Source of the DNA: Paenibacillus oceani
GTDB lineage: Bacteria; Bacillota; Bacilli; Paenibacillales; NBRC-103111
DNA length: 51,499 nt
Direction of reading: 5' to 3'
Assembly: GCF_014705615.1 (NCBI RefSeq)
Contig: NZ_JACXJA010000058.1
Coordinates: 1 to 51,499, forward strand
A program made the translations under genes and the position numbers. Each line of letters begins with the position of its first letter. The first letter of the stretch is position 1. Of this stretch, positions 15,234-23,907 are shown one piece after another. The notes under the pieces are model-generated. The model ran no database searches. It was not told the DNA's origin and saw nothing but the letters and a program-made list of their open reading frames with translations.

Positions 15234-15394
15234 TTCCCATCTCTCCTTCTCCGCGTTTGCCGAATTGCATAATCCATCCATTATACGCATTTTTGTACCA
15301 AGGAAGAAGTCCTATCGCTCAAAAGACGTTCAAAGTACCAAAAAAGGTCATCGAGTTACATAGGATTCAAGCTCTACATTCTTTACAATAGACC

Positions 15395-15423
15395 TATCTA
15401 TGCCTATCGCATATAGATATAAT
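15395..15423 (+). promoter_or_regulatory. -10 box and overlapping inverted repeat before oxidoreductase operon
   Basis: A TATAAT at 15418-15423 lies 20 nt before the operon start. TATCTATGC (15395-15403) and GCATATAGATA (15409-15419) form an inverted repeat with a 2-nt bulge, covering the -35 position and the -10. No good -35 is visible, which would suit an activator-dependent or repressor-controlled promoter. Confidence 0.45.
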
Positions 15424-15443
15424 AGATTTTGTGGAGGGACAAC

Positions 15444-17054
15444 ATGGCAGACACATTTATCAACAAAGGAGTCGAACCGATGGACCGTCATCTTCATGCG
15501 GATATTGTTATTATCGGAGGGGGAACCGGCGGTACCGCCGCCGCGCTGGCCGCCGCCAAGATGGGCCGCACCGTCATTATGACCGAGGAAACCGATTGGA
15601 TCGGCGGTCAATTAACGAGCCAGGCCGTGCCTCCGGACGAGCATCCGTGGATCGAGCAGTTTGGCTGCACCCGCAGCTATCGCCAGTTCCGCAATGGCGT
15701 ACGCGCCTACTATCGCGATCATTTCCCGATGACGCCTGCCGCCCGTGCCAATGAGCGTCTGAACCCGGGAAGCGGCGGAGTAAGCCGGCTCTGTCATGAG
15801 CCTCGCACCGCGCTGGCCGTACTGAACCAGATGCTGGCCCCGTACGTGCACAGCGGCTTGCTGACGATCCTGAACCGTCATGCCGTCGAATCGACGGAAA
15901 CCGAAGGCGACCGGATCGTGTCGGCCGTTGTCCTGAACCGCGACAACGGATCGCGCGTAACCTTAACGGCTCCTTACTTCCTGGATGCTACCGAGTGCGG
16001 CGACGTGCTTCCGCTTGCGGGAGTCGAGTACGTAACGGGCGCCGAATCCAAGGCGCAGACGGGCGAGCCTAACGCGCTGGACGGCGAAGCCGATCCGCTC
16101 GACATGCAAGGAATCACATATTGCTTCGCAATGGAGTATCTGGAAGGCGAAGACCATACTATCGAACGCCCGGAGCAATACGACTTCTGGCGCAACTATA
16201 AAGCCGACTTCTGGCCGGACAAAATGCTCAGCTGGTTCGGGGTTCGCCCGCATACGCTGGAGACCGTCCAGTATGAAATGTTCCCGGGAACGGACCGTTA
16301 CTCGCTGTTCCATTACCGGCAAATCGTCGACAAGTCGCACTTCGAGCCGGGCACGTTCCGCGGCGATGTAACGCTCGTCAACTGGCCGCAAAATGACTAC
16401 TGGCTCGGGCCTATATTCGGGGTAAGCGACGAAGAGCGCGAGAAGCACCTGGAAGGCGCTAGGCAGCTCAGCTTGTCTCTGCTGTACTGGCTCCAGACGG
16501 AAGCGCCTCGCCCGGACGGAGGCACAGGCTATCCGGGGCTGAAGCTGCGCAAAGATATCGTCGGCACCGAGGACGGCCTGGCCATGTATCCGTACATCCG
16601 CGAATCGCGCCGCATTCAAGCGGAATTCACCGTACTGGAGCAGCATGTGGCTACCGCATGCCGCCCGGACGGCAAAGCGGAAACGTTCGAGGATTCCGTC
16701 GGTATCGGCTGCTACCGGATCGACCTGCATCCGAGCACAAGCAACCGCCATTATATTGATATTTCGTCGCTGCCGTTCCAGATTCCGCTCGGCGCGCTGA
16801 TCCCGGTTCGTGTGGACAACCTGCTCCCTGCATGTAAAAATCTCGGCGTCACCCACATTACGAACGGCTGCTACCGACTGCATCCGGTCGAGTGGAACAT
16901 CGGGGAGGCCGCCGGTTATTTGGCCGCGTACTGCATCGAGCATGGCCTCACGCCGCGTGCCGTCCGCAACACGAAGTCCGAGCTGGAGAAATTCCAGCAG
17001 TTGCTTGTCCGTGAAGGCATCGAGCTTTCCTGGCCGGTTACCCGCCCTGTGTAA
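15444..17054 (+). CDS. FAD-dependent oxidoreductase (xanthan-lyase-like / FAD_oxidored family)
   Basis: 536 residues from the ATG with GGAGGGA 6 nt upstream. The Rossmann FAD motif is DIVIIGGGTGGTAAALAAAK (~15-34), followed by EETDWIGGQLTSQ, where related proteins bind FAD. FLDATECGDVLPLAGVEYV and GVTHITNGCYRLHPVEWNIG are family-like later segments. These proteins are often annotated as xanthan-lyase-like because of shared domains, but lyase activity is not implied. The substrate is unknown. A Gfo/Idh/MocA dehydrogenase follows after 47 nt in the same operon, suggesting a two-step sugar or polyol oxidation. Confidence 0.85.
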   Translation: MADTFINKGVEPMDRHLHADIVIIGGGTGGTAAALAAAKMGRTVIMTEETDWIGGQLTSQAVPPDEHPWIEQFGCTRSYRQFRNGVRAYYRDHFPMTPAARANERLNPGSGGVSRLCHEPRTALAVLNQMLAPYVHSGLLTILNRHAVESTETEGDRIVSAVVLNRDNGSRVTLTAPYFLDATECGDVLPLAGVEYVTGAESKAQTGEPNALDGEADPLDMQGITYCFAMEYLEGEDHTIERPEQYDFWRNYKADFWPDKMLSWFGVRPHTLETVQYEMFPGTDRYSLFHYRQIVDKSHFEPGTFRGDVTLVNWPQNDYWLGPIFGVSDEEREKHLEGARQLSLSLLYWLQTEAPRPDGGTGYPGLKLRKDIVGTEDGLAMYPYIRESRRIQAEFTVLEQHVATACRPDGKAETFEDSVGIGCYRIDLHPSTSNRHYIDISSLPFQIPLGALIPVRVDNLLPACKNLGVTHITNGCYRLHPVEWNIGEAAGYLAAYCIEHGLTPRAVRNTKSELEKFQQLLVREGIELSWPVTRPV

Positions 17055-17101
17055 GGGCCAAACAGGCTTCCATCCCATAACAAATAGACGAGGTGTAATC
17101 G

Positions 17102-18163
17102 ATGAGCAAAACGATCAAAATCGGCGTCGTCGGCGCCGGGTCCATTTCCGAAAGCCATCTGCGCTCCTATAAAGAAAACAGCCAGGCCGAGCTGTACGCC
17201 ATCTGCGATCTGAACGAGGAACGGGCACGCGCAAAAGCGGAAAAGTACGGAATTCCGCACATCTATACCGACTACAACGAAATGCTGAAGGATGCGGCGA
17301 TCGATGCCGTCAGCATCTGCACCTGGAACAATACGCACGCTCCGATCAGCATCGCGGCGCTGAACGCCGGCAAAAACGTGCTTTGCGAAAAGCCTTTGTG
17401 CAAAACGGTTGAGGAAGCGCTGGCCGTCGAAGAAGCGGTCCGCAAAAGCGGCAAGACGCTTCAGGTCGGCTTCGTCCGCCGTTATGCGTCGAACACCCGC
17501 ATCGTCAAGCAGTTTATCGACAACGGCGACTTCGGCGAGATCTACTACGCGAAGGCCTCCTGCATTCGCCGTGTAGGCAATCCGGGCGGCTGGTTCTCCG
17601 ATATCGAGCGCTCGGGCGGCGGTCCGCTGATCGACGTAGGCGTACACGTCATCGATCTGTGCTGGTACTTGATGGGACGCCCGAAAGTAAAAAGCGTCAG
17701 CGGCAATACGTACCGCAAGCTCGGCAATCGTTCCAACGTCAAAAACTTCGCCTTCTACCGGGCGGCCGACTATGACGCCAACCATAACGACGTAGAGGAT
17801 ATGGCCAATGCGGTCATCCGCTTCGAGAACGGCGCCTCCCTGGTCGTCGATGCGAGCTTCACCCTGCATGCCAAGAAGGAAGAACTGACGGTCAAGCTGT
17901 TCGGCGAAAAAGGCGGCATCGAGGTAGAGCCCGAGCTGTCGATCATTACCGAGAAGTATGACACGATCTTGAATGTGACTCCGCAAATCAACAACCTGTC
18001 GTTCGACTTCGTCAAAGGGTTCCAGGACGAGATCGACCATTTCGTAGGCGTCTGCCTCGGTGAGCGCGAGACGCTGAGCCCGGTCGAAGACGGCGTAGAG
18101 ATGATGAAAATTCTTTGCGGCATTTACGAATCCGCGGAGAAGGGCGAAGAAATTCGCTTCTAA
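17102..18163 (+). CDS. Gfo/Idh/MocA-family NAD(P)-dependent oxidoreductase
   Basis: 353 residues. N-terminal Rossmann domain with GVVGAGSISESH (~8-19), the lysine motif CEKPLCKT (~95-102, catalytic Lys) and a C-terminal domain with GGGPLIDVGVHVIDLCWYL (~175-193, containing the conserved Asp and His). Relatives oxidise myo-inositol, glucose and other sugars. It is second in the operon with the FAD oxidoreductase and is followed by a terminator. The exact substrate cannot be read from sequence. Confidence 0.92.
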   Translation: MSKTIKIGVVGAGSISESHLRSYKENSQAELYAICDLNEERARAKAEKYGIPHIYTDYNEMLKDAAIDAVSICTWNNTHAPISIAALNAGKNVLCEKPLCKTVEEALAVEEAVRKSGKTLQVGFVRRYASNTRIVKQFIDNGDFGEIYYAKASCIRRVGNPGGWFSDIERSGGGPLIDVGVHVIDLCWYLMGRPKVKSVSGNTYRKLGNRSNVKNFAFYRAADYDANHNDVEDMANAVIRFENGASLVVDASFTLHAKKEELTVKLFGEKGGIEVEPELSIITEKYDTILNVTPQINNLSFDFVKGFQDEIDHFVGVCLGERETLSPVEDGVEMMKILCGIYESAEKGEEIRF

Positions 18164-18170
18164 TGTACAA

Positions 18171-18204
18171 AGGGGCTGTCCGAAATTCGGACAACCTCTT
18201 TTTT
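18171..18204 (+). terminator. terminator of FAD/Gfo operon
   Basis: AGGGGCTGTCCG pairs with CGGACAACCTCT (one mismatch), with a short AAATT loop, followed by a run of six T. Confidence 0.85.
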
Positions 18205-18230
18205 ACATGTTGATTGATAATAATTATCAT
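18202..18230 (+). promoter_or_regulatory. Fur-box promoter facing the DUF1540 gene
   Basis: TTTACA (18202-18207), 17 nt, TATCAT (18225-18230), both 5/6 matches to consensus. TGATAATAATTATCA at 18215-18229 is an exact 7-1-7 Fur-type palindrome (TGATAAT-N-ATTATCA) covering the spacer and -10. Fur-iron would therefore repress a rightward transcript starting near 18237. No coding gene follows on this strand; the transcript would be short or antisense to the DUF1540 gene. Confidence 0.6.
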
Positions 18231-18299
18231 TCTTGGCAACAATAAAGAAGGTAGACATACGAAGAAGGGAGATTGCAGCTCCCCTCTTGTAGACAAACC

Positions 18300-18461
18300 T
18301 TAAATTTTTGCTTCAAACGTCTTGCAGTCTGTCTCTTCGGAATTTCTCGCGTGATTGCCGCGGTGGCTGACCACATAAATCGAAGAAGCGTTGCATTTGT
18401 TGCCGTTAGCCCAATATTTGCACGAATTAACCTCGCACAATACGTCCTTTGCCATGCTCAT
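18300..18461 (-). CDS. DUF1540 domain protein
   Basis: 53 residues. It has the DUF1540 pattern: DVLCEVNSCKYWANGNKC, then ASSIYVVSH and a last Cys in ETDCKTFEAK, giving four cysteines that probably bind a metal. The ATG at 18461 follows GGGAGGTGAG closely; the ATG at 18455 (MAKDVLC) is the likelier family start and also has acceptable spacing. Small DUF1540 proteins are common in spore formers; their function is not established. Confidence 0.85.
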   Translation of the reverse strand: MSMAKDVLCEVNSCKYWANGNKCNASSIYVVSHRGNHARNSEETDCKTFEAKI

Positions 18462-18617
18462 CTCACCTCCCTTCCTCCTATTAAGGGTCGGCCTAACGAG
18501 CATGGTTTTATACTCGTTCCGGCGTTTTTTTCTTGTGCGCTCCGCAAATACATCGCACCATACCAATAACAGCCTGATCCTTCCTATATCCTCGGACAGC
18601 GCCCGATTCCGGACACG

Positions 18618-18655
18618 AAAAAACCGCCGTCGCATACGCGAACAGCGGTTTTTTT
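18618..18655. terminator. bidirectional terminator after sugar ABC operon
   Basis: AAAAAACCGC (18618-18627) pairs with GCGGTTTTTTT (18645-18655). On the minus strand it ends the ABC transporter operon. Its T-run on the plus strand could also stop the Fur-controlled rightward transcript. Confidence 0.85.
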
Positions 18656-18694
18656 CGATTCTCCTTCTCCTGCTACCCTTATTAAAGCTGTTTC

Positions 18695-20200
18695 TTATTT
18701 CTTGTTAGCTGCGTACCACTCGTTAGCCGCTTTCGTCATATCGTCGCCGCCTTCTGCTTTCCATTGAGTGACGAATTTGTCGAAGTTGGCAACCGGCTCG
18801 GCACCAGTAATGTACTTGATAAGCGTATCTTCCATCAGCTTGTTCAGCTTTTGAGCATTTTTGGCGATAGCATCGATCGGCGGTGCGAACGCCAGCGGAT
18901 CGGTTACCATGCTGCCTTTGGCATTCTCTTGTAGCTTGGTGAAGGCGTTGGTCAGGATAGGGTCCTTACGAACGCGGGCTTGCCAGTAGATCGGATAGTT
19001 TTTCTCGTCAACGCCGGTCAGGAAGGAGCTTGCATTGTTCCACTCGTCGTTGAATTTAGGCAGAATCGGAATATAGTTACCGTTTTCCAATTTGTGGTGA
19101 ACGCCTTCTTCACCGATAGCCGCACCTTTGAAAATGTCTTTCTCCAGCTTCAGATCCAGATACTTCAGCACTTCTTCCTTGTTCTCCGCCCACTTCGGAA
19201 TCGCTGCATAATAAGCGATGGAAGCGGAGCCTACTGCTGCGGCTTTGCCGTTGTCGCCTTTAACCAGCGGCAAGATATCCATCTTGGCGTTCGGGAAGTT
19301 TTTGAGCAGCGCGTTTTGGATCGATGGCGCATTGTAGTATCCGTTCGGCATCATAGCCGCTTTACCGCTCGTGAAGTTCTCGATGACTTTGTTCGATTGG
19401 TTGATGGACCATTCGGTATCGATCAGCTTCTCGTCATAGAGCTTTTTCATGAACTCTACATAAGCCTTCATATTCGGATGCTCGGCCATATGCGTGACTT
19501 TGCCGTTTGCTTCGTTCCAGGTCGTCGTAATGCCGAACGTTGTAGCGATTTGCTCAACCATCGGAGCTTTACCGCCAGTGAGCGGGATGACGTTCTTTTT
19601 CTCTCTAATCGTCTTCAAGAACGTATACAGCTCGTCACGGTTCGTCGGAGCTTTCAAGCCGAGCTCGTCAACCCAGTCCTGACGTACGAACAGACCGAGG
19701 TTGGCGATGACGCCGGAGCCTGTTTGCGGGATACCGAACGTTTTTCCGTTCAGCTTCGCACCGTTCCAGGAAGCTTGGCTGATGACGCTTTTCAGGTTCG
19801 TTCCGTTTTTGGCAACCATCTCGTCGATCGGTTCCAATGCGCCGGAAGCGGCAAGCTTCGCATATTGAGTCGCATTCAGAATGAGGAACGAGTACGGCTC
19901 TTTGTTAGCCATAAGCAGGTTCAGCTTCTCGTCGGCGTTCTCAACCGGAAGCATTTCGTACGTTACTTTGTAACCAGTTTTTTCGTTCAAATATTTGGCA
20001 ACCGGCTCAGCATTCGGATCGAAGCGGCCGTATTGGATCAGCGCTTTGAATTCCGGCTTCGGTTTGTTAGCGTCAACTTTATTTCCTTCTGCCGGAGCCG
20101 GCGTGCTGCCCCCGGACGTTTTTGGATCTCCGCCGCCGCAAGCCGCCAGCGAGACCGCCAAAGTGGCGATGGATACAACGGACAATGTTTTTTTGAACAT
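18695..20200 (-). CDS. extracellular sugar-binding lipoprotein (ABC transporter)
   Basis: 501 residues. The signal peptide ends with the lipobox LAVSLAACG (Cys21), so it is anchored outside as a lipoprotein. A Gly/Ser/Pro-rich tether precedes a solute-binding family 1 domain (LNLLMANKEPYSFLILNATQ, FGIPQTGSGVIANLGLFVRQ, GKAAMMPNGYYNAP). It is third in an operon behind two permease genes, 124 nt downstream, in the LplB-LplC-LplA order. Such Paenibacillus systems import oligosaccharides and share a distantly encoded MsmX-type ATPase; no ATPase gene lies here. Confidence 0.92.
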   Translation of the reverse strand: MFKKTLSVVSIATLAVSLAACGGGDPKTSGGSTPAPAEGNKVDANKPKPEFKALIQYGRFDPNAEPVAKYLNEKTGYKVTYEMLPVENADEKLNLLMANKEPYSFLILNATQYAKLAASGALEPIDEMVAKNGTNLKSVISQASWNGAKLNGKTFGIPQTGSGVIANLGLFVRQDWVDELGLKAPTNRDELYTFLKTIREKKNVIPLTGGKAPMVEQIATTFGITTTWNEANGKVTHMAEHPNMKAYVEFMKKLYDEKLIDTEWSINQSNKVIENFTSGKAAMMPNGYYNAPSIQNALLKNFPNAKMDILPLVKGDNGKAAAVGSASIAYYAAIPKWAENKEEVLKYLDLKLEKDIFKGAAIGEEGVHHKLENGNYIPILPKFNDEWNNASSFLTGVDEKNYPIYWQARVRKDPILTNAFTKLQENAKGSMVTDPLAFAPPIDAIAKNAQKLNKLMEDTLIKYITGAEPVANFDKFVTQWKAEGGDDMTKAANEWYAANKK

Positions 20201-20324
20201 GGATGAACCTCCCTTTTAGCTGTGCAAATCCGTTATCGATTCATGCAATACCTCATGATAATGCCTTCAGAGCCCATTTCCGTTTTCCCCAACCACCCCC
20301 CTTCATATACAGAGCACCTGCTTG

Positions 20325-21263
20325 TTATCCCTTGACGGAGCCGACAAGAACGCCCTTCACGAAATACTTTTGCAGGAACGGGTATACGATTAGGATCGGC
20401 AGCGTAGCCAGTATGATCGAAGCGGCCTGGATCGCTTGAGGCGATGCGTTCATCGCGGCGTCGATATTAATATCTTGACCCGAACGAAGGAAGGTGTCGC
20501 TGGAAGACACGAACAGCTCTTTCAAGTACAGCTGCAGCGGCTTCAGATTCGCCGAGTTGATATAGATGAGTGACGCGAAGTAATCGTTCCAGAACGCTAC
20601 CGCATAGAACAGTGCGATCGTAGCCAGAACCGGCATAGACAGCGGAAGCATAATCCGGAACAAAATCGTCAGGTTGCTCGCTCCGTCCAGCTTGGCCGAT
20701 TCCTCCAGGCTGTCCGGCAGACTCTCAAAGTAGTTTTTGATAATAAGCATGTTATAAACGCTGACCATCGACGGAAGGAACAACACCCACAACGTGTTGA
20801 TCAAGTTCAGCTTCTGCATAAGCAGGTAGGTCGGAATGAGACCGCCGCTGAACAACATCGTGAAGATAAACATCAGGATGAACCATTTGCGCCCGCGGAG
20901 CCTCGGCTTCGACAGCGGATAAGCGACCAGTGTCGTCATAAACAGACCGAGCGCCGTACCGACAACCGTTACGGTTATCGACACTTTAAAAGCATTCATG
21001 AACAACGAATTTTGAACGACGTACTTATACGTTCCGATCTGGAAGTCGACCGGCCACAACGATACGATACCCGAGACGACAGCCGCCTCGCTGCTGAATG
21101 ATTTCGCGATCAGATTAAGAAACGGAAAGATCGTCGTAATCGCAAGCAGTACAAAAAAGGTATGGTTGAATACGGAAAACACTTTCTCGCCAAATGATGC
21201 TTTGATGCCGCCGCCGGACTTTTTGGGTGCCTTCGCGACGTTAGACGCTTCGCTAGTAGTCAT
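20325..21263 (-). CDS. carbohydrate ABC transporter permease (LplC/YtcP type)
   Basis: 312 residues from the ATG at 21263, which has GAAGGGGG upstream; the upstream GTG at 21290 overlaps the preceding gene. Six predicted membrane helices. The EAA loop is EESAKLDGASNLTILFRIML, where the ATPase docks. It follows the first permease after 23 nt. It corresponds to the MalG-type half of the transport channel. Confidence 0.93.
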   Translation of the reverse strand: MTTSEASNVAKAPKKSGGGIKASFGEKVFSVFNHTFFVLLAITTIFPFLNLIAKSFSSEAAVVSGIVSLWPVDFQIGTYKYVVQNSLFMNAFKVSITVTVVGTALGLFMTTLVAYPLSKPRLRGRKWFILMFIFTMLFSGGLIPTYLLMQKLNLINTLWVLFLPSMVSVYNMLIIKNYFESLPDSLEESAKLDGASNLTILFRIMLPLSMPVLATIALFYAVAFWNDYFASLIYINSANLKPLQLYLKELFVSSSDTFLRSGQDINIDAAMNASPQAIQAASIILATLPILIVYPFLQKYFVKGVLVGSVKG

Positions 21264-21286
21264 AGCTGATCCCCCTTCATAATCCG

Positions 21287-22243
21287 TCACCAGATCCCAC
21301 GCTGCAAATATTTTCGGCTTAGCGCGTTACCCGAGATAATCAGGACGAAGGCGATAACCGAATCGAACAAGCCTACAGCGGTGGAGAAGCTGTAATCCTG
21401 ATCGCCTAACCCGATCCGGTACACGTAGGTGCCGATAACGTCAGAGACGTTGTAGACGCTCGGATTGTACATAACGAGAATTTGCTCGGTGCCGGCCTCC
21501 AGAATGTTGCCGAGACGAAGAATGAACATGAGCAAAATAATAGGAATAAGTCCCGGAAGCGTAATGTGCAGCACCTGCTGCCACTTGCTCGCTCCGTCGA
21601 TTTTCGCAGCCTCATACAGCTGCGGATCGATGCTGGTTAATGCCGCCAAGTATACGATCGTACTCCAGCCGACCTCTTTCCAACCGGCCGACGAGATCAG
21701 GACGGAACGGAATATATCGCTGTCGAGGAAGAAGCGGATCGGCTCTCCTCCAAGCGCGACGATCATCCGGTTGACGATACCGCCGTTCGTGGACAAAATG
21801 TCGATGAACAAACCGCTGACGATTACCCAGGACAAAAAGTGCGGCAAGTAAATGATCGTCTGAATACTCCGCTTGAACACCATGTGTCTTAGCTCGTTCA
21901 GCAGGATGGCGACGATAATCGGAAGCGGGAACAGGAATACGATCTTATAGACGGAAATAATAAGCGTATTCTGAAACACCTGCCAGAAATTTTCGTTGAC
22001 GAGCAGTTTCTCGAAATGCCTCAGGCCTACCCACGGGCTGGCCGCCATGCCTTCGAAGATGTTGAAATCCTTAAACGCAATAACGATCCCGTACATGGGC
22101 GTGTACTTAAATAGCAAAATGAATGCGAGTCCCGGAATAAGCGCTACGTATAAGTCCCAATCTTTGCGGATGTCGGTCCATAACGTCTTAGCATACGATT
22201 TCCGGGGTGAGGAAGCAGTTGCTCCATTTGTTGCAGGCTCCAT
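21287..22243 (-). CDS. carbohydrate ABC transporter permease (LplB/YteP type)
   Basis: 318 residues, first gene of the operon. Six predicted helices; DLYVALIPGLAFILLFKYTP begins the family-typical N-terminus, and the EAA loop is YEAAKIDGASKWQQVLHITL. It corresponds to the MalF-type half of the channel. AGAAGGGGG precedes the ATG. A CcpA-like site lies about 210 nt upstream. Confidence 0.93.
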   Translation of the reverse strand: MEPATNGATASSPRKSYAKTLWTDIRKDWDLYVALIPGLAFILLFKYTPMYGIVIAFKDFNIFEGMAASPWVGLRHFEKLLVNENFWQVFQNTLIISVYKIVFLFPLPIIVAILLNELRHMVFKRSIQTIIYLPHFLSWVIVSGLFIDILSTNGGIVNRMIVALGGEPIRFFLDSDIFRSVLISSAGWKEVGWSTIVYLAALTSIDPQLYEAAKIDGASKWQQVLHITLPGLIPIILLMFILRLGNILEAGTEQILVMYNPSVYNVSDVIGTYVYRIGLGDQDYSFSTAVGLFDSVIAFVLIISGNALSRKYLQRGIW

Positions 22244-22618
22244 CTTGTTGTCGTCCCCCTTCTGATTCTGTCGAGAACGGCGCCTTAGAGCTTTCTTTCG
22301 CCCGGCGAATCCGTTGTTGTTCCAAGTGTAGCAAACCGGGGGGCCGTTTGTACCGGACTACTTTTACGTCTTTTGGTACTTTCGTGACAACTCCCGGGAT
22401 GCAAGCTCCAAGTTGCCTTAACCGCGCGCCTCACACAAAAAGCACAACTATGAAAGCGATTCCAAAGAGAGGAACCGAATGTCGTAATTTGTCTGAAAAT
22501 ACTTCTCGGCAGGCGCGTCGTCTTCCCTTGTCCGGCGAACGTATGTGCGTTATAATCGCGGTACAGCATGGTTTGGAGAACGGATATCTTTATGCCCGAA
22601 GAAGGGAGGAAACAGCCG
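22244..22618. promoter_or_regulatory. divergent control region, sugar ABC operon / APH gene, with cre-like site
   Basis: TGAAAGCGATTCCA at 22451-22464 matches the CcpA cre consensus TGWAANCGNTNWCA at all but one position. On the minus strand a TACACT -10 with GGTACA 18 nt upstream is the best promoter for the permease operon, and AGTACC/GGTAC arms flank it. No strong promoter is visible for the APH gene. The rest of this 375-nt stretch holds no gene I can support. Confidence 0.5.
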
Positions 22619-23788
22619 ATGCCGCAGCCGATTGCCGTAAGAAGCGTACACGAGGAGTTCGACGAGCAGGTGATGCTTGGATGCGTACACAAGCTGCTCG
22701 GCAGGTCCGATGCAGCGATCGAGTCTTGGACGTGCGCGACGATCGACTACCGGACTCCGAATTTCGTGAACGGCGGACTGTTTCGTCTGCATGGCACAGC
22801 CACGGTTGACCGAAGCTTCGTCCCGTGGTCCTTGATCGTCAAAATTACAAATCCCGATGCCGACAGGGCAGCGGGGACGCATTACAACTATTGGAAACGC
22901 GAAGCGTTCGCCTATCGTTCGGACCTTCGGGGAATCTTGCCGGAAGGTATAGCCGTTCCGGACTGTTATGCCGTGGAGGAGAAGCCGGACGGGCGGCTGT
23001 GGCTGTGGCTGGAGGAAATTCCGGGGAATACGGACAGCGTATGGTCCGATGACGAGTACGGATACGCCGCGTGGCAGATCGGACGATTCCATGCGGCTTA
23101 TTTGAACGGGCTGCCTATTCCGGAAGAAGACTGGTTATGCCGGTCCTGGCTCCGCTCTTGGGTAGCCGAGTGCAGCAAATATACGGTCAACGTGCGGGAA
23201 GCGGACTGGCACCACGCCTCCGCCGACGAGCAGCGGATTCGGTCCGTTCTGGACCGGTACGAGGACTTGCTCCTCCATATGCCGCATCTGATCGATGGGG
23301 TGGAGCGGCTGCCTCGCGTGCTCGCCCACCAGGATATATGGCGCAAAAATATGTATATCCGCCAGGAGCCGAACCGGGATATACGTCTGGTGCTTATCGA
23401 TTGGCAGTTTGCCAGCGTATCCGGCGTAGGCGAGGAACTGGGGCGGTTTTACGGCTTGACGATGAGCAAGCGGTATATCCGGCCCGAGCGGTATGCAGCG
23501 TACGATCGACTGCTGTTCGGCCGGTATACGGACGGGCTGAGCGGCTCCGGATGGGGCGGGGACGTCCGTCTGGCGCGATACGGCTTCTGCACGGCGGTCG
23601 CCGCCCGCAGCATCTGGGAAGTGCCCAAGATGATCGAACTGCTGGCAGCCAGCCGCAGTTCGGAAGGCGCCAAGCGGGAAGCGCAGGAGGAGAGAGCCCG
23701 CCTCTTGCTGTCGATTACGGAGGTCCACATGCAACTGCTGGAGGAAGCCAAGCGGCTCCACAAGGAGTTTGGGGGCATGCCAAACTAG
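22619..23788 (+). CDS. aminoglycoside-phosphotransferase-fold small-molecule kinase
   Basis: 389 residues from the ATG with GGGAGG 9 nt upstream (an in-frame start at 22568 lacks a site). The APH fold shows the catalytic loop VLAHQDIWRKNMY (HxDxxxxN, ~232-244) and the metal-binding LIDWQFASVSGVGEELGRF (~259-277). Relatives phosphorylate aminoglycosides, homoserine, choline or fructosamine; nothing here identifies the substrate, so antibiotic resistance should not be assumed. It is divergent from the sugar ABC operon and convergent with the response regulator. Confidence 0.85.
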   Translation: MPQPIAVRSVHEEFDEQVMLGCVHKLLGRSDAAIESWTCATIDYRTPNFVNGGLFRLHGTATVDRSFVPWSLIVKITNPDADRAAGTHYNYWKREAFAYRSDLRGILPEGIAVPDCYAVEEKPDGRLWLWLEEIPGNTDSVWSDDEYGYAAWQIGRFHAAYLNGLPIPEEDWLCRSWLRSWVAECSKYTVNVREADWHHASADEQRIRSVLDRYEDLLLHMPHLIDGVERLPRVLAHQDIWRKNMYIRQEPNRDIRLVLIDWQFASVSGVGEELGRFYGLTMSKRYIRPERYAAYDRLLFGRYTDGLSGSGWGGDVRLARYGFCTAVAARSIWEVPKMIELLAASRSSEGAKREAQEERARLLLSITEVHMQLLEEAKRLHKEFGGMPN

Positions 23789-23907
23789 CCGCGGAACGCC
23801 CCCGGCTAGTAGTGCCATCTATAGCTGTACGTCGGGCGGCGCTCCCTCCATCCCCTATGCCCGGAGACAGACAGGCAAGGGCTGGGGTTGGGATCGGGAA
23901 GCGCTGC

